Positions 59,465-64,000 of a stretch of 64,000 nt of DNA are shown here, piece after piece. The DNA is from Paracyclopina nana. Lineage: Eukaryota; Arthropoda; Copepoda; Cyclopoida; Cyclopettidae. Numbering within the stretch: position 1 is the first letter of the stretch; every line of letters starts with the position of its first letter. Location of the stretch: positions 7,440,001 through 7,504,000 of the forward strand of contig JAGUCH010000003.1 of NCBI GenBank assembly GCA_019096065.1. Direction: 5' to 3'. The translations under genes and the position numbers were made by a program. The notes under the pieces were generated by a model, which worked only from the letters and a program-made list of their open reading frames with translations, did not search any database and had not been told where the DNA came from.

Positions 59465-61160
59465 TCAATAAGCTGACTTTCTGGTTATCAAATTGGCAAA
59501 TTGGTTCAGGTTGGGATTGACTTGAACAATTTTGTTCCGTTTGTGTGCATCTTGAGCAAGTTTTCGCCACATACCGTTATGCTGCAAAAAAAGAAGGATT
59601 TCAACATCAATGTATGTACAACGCTTTTTTTCTTTTAAAATGCTCACTTCCAGTACTTTGAAGTTGCCAACAATGTATTGAGCATATTTCGCTCTGGTCA
59701 ATGCCACATTGAGTCGATTTCCATCAGCGAGAAATCCAATGGAGTTGTTGCCTCCCACAGCCTCTGAGCTTTTGGATCGGACACAAGATATTATAACGAC
59801 ATCGCATTCAGAGCCCTGAAAAGGAGGTAAACATGAAAATATCCTTTGGATCACATAGTTAAGGCACAAACTTGAAACGCATCCACGGATCTGACTTGTA
59901 TATTCAAGTCATGCTGATGCCTGCCGAGAGCCCTCAATATCACACTTCGCTGTTTGTTATAAAAAGTCAGGATTCCAATTGTGGCCTTTTGGAAGCCTTC
60001 AAATTTGTTGAGTTGTCTGCGAACTTCGCAAGCCAAGTCTGCCACGAAGTTGGCCTCGATTTGATTCCACAAGCTCCCCCCATGAACTTCTGCGTGACTT
60101 TCTTCAAGATTCATCAACTGGAAGAGAACTTGGCTTCAGTCAAGAGCTTAGTAAATAACTACTGCAAAACTCTAGTACCAAGTAGTTGAAAAGAGGGAAG
60201 TTGCGATTCTGGTCCCCGCATCGAAGCATTCCACCGTAAAACTGTTGATTCGGCCAAGTCATGATATCGGGATGCATTCTGTATTGCACAAACAGCCGCT
60301 GGATTGGGCTCTCATCCCCATCGTTTTCGAAGTGCGAAAAAATCCTAGAAAACAACGACATGCCAAAGGAATTCTGCTTGGCCTGGTGAGACGTGACAGT
60401 TGCAGGGAGCTGAGCAGGATCTCCCACCATGACGAGCTTGGAGAATCCAAGCCTGAGCGGGATCAGAGACTCGGGCTCTACACATTGACTAGCTTCATCC
60501 ATGATACATATGGAAAAAGGTCGACAGTTTCTCGTTTCGATGCTCCTGCACGATTTCTTCACGAAGAAGCTCTCCATTTGCATATTCATAGCACTGTTGA
60601 GAGTCACAGCGATGATGTCTGCATTTGCCAACAGATCATTAGAAACTCTGCGTCTGGTGGCAGAATCAGGCTTGCTCATTTCCTTCAAGGCCTTTTCCGC
60701 ATTCTTCAAGTCCAGCTGCTCCATCCGGATCTTCGAGTTAACCAAGCCTATTTGATCTTCCGAAATGCCTTTCTCCTCCAACTGACGCCCAAGTATATTG
60801 ATATTGGATTGGCACTTGCTGATCTCCAATTTCAGTGATTCTCCGTTATTCTTTCGTTTCATTTCCTCTGCGACGTTGATGTCGCGCAGCCGGTCAAAAG
60901 AAATGCCTCTAACGTCCTCGTGCATTGAGCTAGTGTTTCCAATGCGAAGCATATTGAAACGATGCTCAGGCCTGAGCTCCAACCAACAGGAAATAAGTTT
61001 CCGGACTACCTCGTCCACTGCAGCATTTGATGGGGCTGTCAAGAGGATTCTCGGACAGTTGTACCCAGGGTGGGTGTTCCTCCAGCGGAAGATAATTTGA
61101 AGGACCAGGGCTGCGATGGTGGTTGACTTTCCAGTTCCAGGAGGGCCTTGAATGATGGAA
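59465..61160 (-). CDS. SETX: Helicase SF1B catalytic core
   Basis: Walker A GPPGTGKST at about 61124-61147; Walker B DEAS at about 60487-60503; motif III GDPAQLPATV near 60400-60440; QYRMHP near 60270-60290. The last three short exons carry FQGSECDVVII and NVALTRAKY (motifs V and VI). All catalytic signatures are intact. The 61-nt intron at 60178-60118 contains a TACTAAG-type branch sequence. Confidence 0.88.
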
Positions 61161-64000
61161 ATTTGGGGAGTGGTCATGTTAGTAGTGCACATGCTAGCGC
61201 TCGACGACATGACCTTTTTCTGATCGCGATTCAAATTTCCGATCACTCTTAGGTGCGGATAGAGGGGCTCCTCTGCTCCAGACCTCATGTTGAAATCAGC
61301 AGCGTTCGGCCTCAGCATCTTTCTGAACAAGGCTGAATTGGTGATATCCTCGAGAGCTTGGAATTGCCTCAGATTCGGCCGTATCCTTGAAATTTTGGAA
61401 ATGAAGATGGGCTTGTCTAGAGCCAAATTGGCATCAGCAGACCAATTGAACTTGACCCAAACTTCAATGGCAACGAAGTGGGCCATCTCTTTTTTCCTGT
61501 CTGCAGTGATGGACTCCCACAGTACTCTCACATCCTCCGATTTCAAATGACCGGGAGTGAACTTTGAAAAGTTGCATTGGCTCACAAGTCCGAATGTGTT
61601 GATTTTTCCGAACTTCCCATCGGGCATTTTGGTCAGGATTCTCAGAGTTGTCAGCCAACCTTCTGTGGGCAAGATGGACTGGCACACCCTTTCTTTGTCA
61701 GTAATGACACTAATGAAGTGAAGCCTAACAATTTTGTCAGTGACTCGATCGACAATCCCTCTTCGCAACATTACCATTAACCTAATGTCACTTGGCACTT
61801 GCAGGTAATCCTTGTACACAGACTGCCATAACTCAAGCATGACAAGTGGGTAAATTGATTGGCAGTAATCTTTGAAGCTCGCAAAAACCTTAGTTTTCAG
61901 TATGGTTCTCTCATCATCTGCCCCAAAAACATTGGGAGCTAGTGGAATTTTCTTTTGCTCCTCCAGCCAAGCAACATTCCAATTCAGAATTTTTGCAAGC
62001 ATGTCATTCATGGTGAAGCCTTTTGGTTTCAGAAAGGGGTCAATCATTCCATCCGAGCCAACTTTTTTCCCATTGTTGTCAGCAGGAATCAACATAAACT
62101 GCTCCAAAGGCTTCGGCGAAGATTGGTCAACCCACGAAACTGACTTTTTGCGTGGTTTTTGAGCGGATGAGACACAATTAGGCCTTGCAAATCCCTTCGT
62201 ACGTTCAGAATCCTTTTTTTGCAATTGCCTTGCTGATGGGAAAGTGAACGGCGAATCCTGCATGAATTTCGCTGCTTTTGGAACTGACTGCTTGATTTTG
62301 GCTGACGTTTTAGGCCCACCCACAAGCTCTAATGGCTCGTCTTTTTTCTTGTCAATTTCAGCAAGCTTCTCAGCAAGTTCTTTCCTCTTGGACTTAACTG
62401 CTTCTTTAAACTCCAAATCTTGCTTTGCTTTTGAGAGTTTACAGGAAACTTTAGACGACTTGGAATCCACTTTTCTGACCGACTTTGATGAAGCATTCAC
62501 TTCCAAAAGCTTCGAAATAGCACTAGATTTGTGCCTTAACGGCTTCGAATTTTCAGATGATTTGGTAGAATTATCTTGAGCATGTTTAGCAGTAATGCAA
62601 GAACCAGTTTTGAGTTTGGACGATTTTGAAGTCAAGGGAAGGGGATCGATCATCTGCAATTGCTTGCCTGGTTTGAATTTCTCAGGCACAGGAGCAGGCA
62701 GCTTTTTAAGATCTTCAGCTGAAATTCCTTCATCGTCGCTACTAGAGTGAGATTCCGGACTTGGAATATCAAACTCAAGGTCTTCTTCTCCCTCCTCATC
62801 CTTTTCAGCTGAAGGCTCTTCCTCCAATAACAGAGGCTTCCTCTTTTCTTTTTGCTTTTTGGTTAAAGCCAATTGGCCTTCTTCTTCGGTTCCATTGGCA
62901 AGCTCTTTGCTGGAATTATCCTCGTCAAGGCCAGCAAAGCCTGTATTGAGAAATCCATCATCATCGTCTTCCTCAGAAACTCGGTTGTCTTCATCACGAT
63001 CGAGTGGCTCTTCTTTTATCTTTTCTTCCAAAATCTGCTGACTACTCATGATAAATTCGTCTTCGTCGTCCGAGTCCAGGATTTCAACTATCTCATGCTG
63101 TTGGCTGAAATTGTTTGTTGTTTCGGTGACATCTTCAATGCTGTCAGAGTCCTCTGACTCCGTAACCCAGCTCTCAACCTCATTGCATCCATTGATTTTG
63201 GCAGTTGTAGAATTGGGCAAGGGACTGAGCTTAACAAGACAAACCCTAGGGATTCTTTTTCGAGGCTTTTCTCTCGATTCTTTAGTTACTTTACTTGAAC
63301 TAGCAGTCACATCAGATTTCAATTTTTTAGCTTTCTCATTTTGTGTAACTGACAGTTTTCTCTTTTCAACCTTCGCTTTGGCGGCCTCATCAGTCGATTT
63401 TCCATGTTCAGTACTTTTCTTTTCATGACTTTTAAGAATGACATCCTTGATTTCCGAAGAAACAGATCGTTCCACTTTTACCACAACTTTTGCAGGCTTG
63501 TCCTCGTGTTTTTCCACTTTTACTAGAAGTTTGGCTGGCCTGTCCTCGGGTTCTTTTTTGATGTAATCCTTCAGCAAGTCCTCGCTATCATCCTCTGACA
63601 TGGGGGGTGTTTCTACAAAGTGTTGACGAAACTTAAGAAGAGCCAAAAAATATATAATTCAAAGCTGCTTTAGAAAAAAACCATTTCTCTTCATGCAACC
63701 AATTACAAAGTTGATATTTTTACAAACCTGCTTCTGATTCCAATTCACTTTCTCGGTCAGGTACGGGTTCATCACTTTGGAGGAGGGCCCAATTCACCGG
63801 AGCTTTGACTTTGTAAAGGAAAACGCGCTTCTTATTAGCTCCATTCGCCTCGTTGACACAAACGTTGCCTCCGATGCCAATGAGGTCGTTGTCATTTAGA
63901 GGAATTTCAGCAAACTGAGGAATGGCATGCTGGTTGACGTAGACTCTACCAGTGGAGCCGGGGTCGAAAATGCGCCAGTACGTCTTGGACTCATCAGGAC
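59465..64000 (-). CDS. SETX: Senataxin/Sen1-like SF1 helicase with FHA domain, 5'-partial
   Basis: Minus-strand exons: 64000(edge)-63728, 63612-60179, 60117-59872, 59815-59648 and 59581-59465 (TGA). All junctions are GT-AG and in phase, giving about 1410 aa within the window. Order: C-terminal part of an FHA domain, a long charged linker (about 480 residues), a conserved region before the helicase, then a UPF1/SETX-class SF1B helicase. Motifs: GPPGTGKST, IMDEASQCVEPES, MVGDPAQLPATV, QYRMHP, RSVDAFQGSECDVVIISC and NVALTRAKY. Sen1/Senataxin helicases unwind RNA-DNA hybrids and act in transcription termination and genome stability in the nucleus. An FHA domain is not part of human SETX as I know it, so orthology is probable rather than certain. 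The start codon is outside the window. Confidence 0.88.
61850..63612 (-). CDS. SETX: Helicase charged linker with SUMO-type motifs
   Basis: First part of the large exon. It is Lys/Glu/Ser-rich and probably disordered. It contains several psi-K-x-E sites (IKKEPE, two VKVE in a short tandem repeat PAKLLVKVEK / PAKVVVKVER, IKEEPLD) and a hydrophobic-acidic string EIVEILDSDDEDE that fits a SUMO-interacting motif. Basic patches such as RKRIP and KKQKEKRK may act in nuclear localisation. The boundary with the conserved pre-helicase region is approximate. Confidence 0.7.
63728..64000 (-). CDS. SETX: Helicase gene FHA-domain exon (runs off window)
   Basis: Reading from the window edge: YWRIFDPGSTGRVYVNQ, FAEIPLNDNDLIGIGG and KRVFLYKVKAP, which fit the later strands of a forkhead-associated (phosphothreonine-binding) domain. 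The exon ends in an acidic stretch at a GTTTGT donor in phase 1, joining 63612 (...ESEA-ETPPMSEDD). The first FHA strands and the start codon lie beyond position 64000. Confidence 0.8.

Noticed and set aside
60118..60178. Reading straight through the helicase exon end to a stop at 60140
   Set aside because: That end breaks the conserved helicase sequence; removing a 61-nt GT-AG intron restores the expected continuation in phase 0.

Overview
The window is eukaryotic nuclear DNA from a bilaterian animal, most likely an arthropod (pancrustacean-like). This rests on split genes with GT-AG introns (most small introns are 56-67 nt), long AT-rich introns with many microsatellites, and two neighbouring nephrin-family (Sns/Hibris-type) adhesion receptor genes. 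The species cannot be named from the sequence. There are no bacterial, plasmid, viral or CRISPR features.

Layout. (1) 1-7327, + strand: the 3' part of nephrin-like gene A. Its signal peptide and first two Ig domains lie upstream of the window; Ig3-Ig9, FN3, two alternative transmembrane exons and the whole cytoplasmic tail are present. (2) 7328-25034: about 17.7 kb with no supportable gene. It holds microsatellites and a near-perfect 67+67 bp hairpin at 23732-23876. (3) 25035-54699, + strand: nephrin-like gene B, rebuilt end to end. A signal-peptide exon (25035-25086) is followed by an 11.2 kb intron, the first half of Ig1, a 9.2 kb intron, then Ig1-Ig9, FN3, two transmembrane exons and the tail, about 1338 or 1370 aa depending on the transmembrane exon. 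(4) 56424-58612, - strand: a six-exon, 398-aa P-loop GTPase of the AIG1/septin-like class with a zinc-binding motif and a Cys-Cys repeat tail. (5) 59465-64000, - strand: a Senataxin/Sen1-type SF1 RNA/DNA helicase with an N-terminal FHA domain, cut at its 5' end by the window edge.

Main observation. Both nephrin paralogues carry two consecutive phase 1-1 exons, each encoding a complete transmembrane helix. The exons are separated by only 30 nt (gene A) and 32 nt (gene B). Every other intron I could define in the window (35 of them) is at least 56 nt. Two helices in one protein would put the tail outside the cell, and introns this short are expected to be unspliceable, so I infer that the pairs are mutually exclusive. 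Reading through either mini-intron gives an immediate stop, so a tail-less receptor is a third possible product. Gene B also has a candidate alternative tail exon (54247-54331) whose phases match only if it replaces exon 53745-53994, and it would add a Tyr-Asp-Glu-Ile site of the kind bound by SH2 domains.

How the genes relate. The two receptors are tandem, same-strand duplicates sharing domain order, tail motifs and the C-terminal Gly-His-Leu-Val. They differ in intron positions and in insertions within Ig8 and Ig9, so the duplication is not recent. Proteins of this family work in cell-cell recognition (myoblast fusion, nephrocyte diaphragm, axon and eye patterning). The GTPase and helicase genes look functionally unrelated to them.
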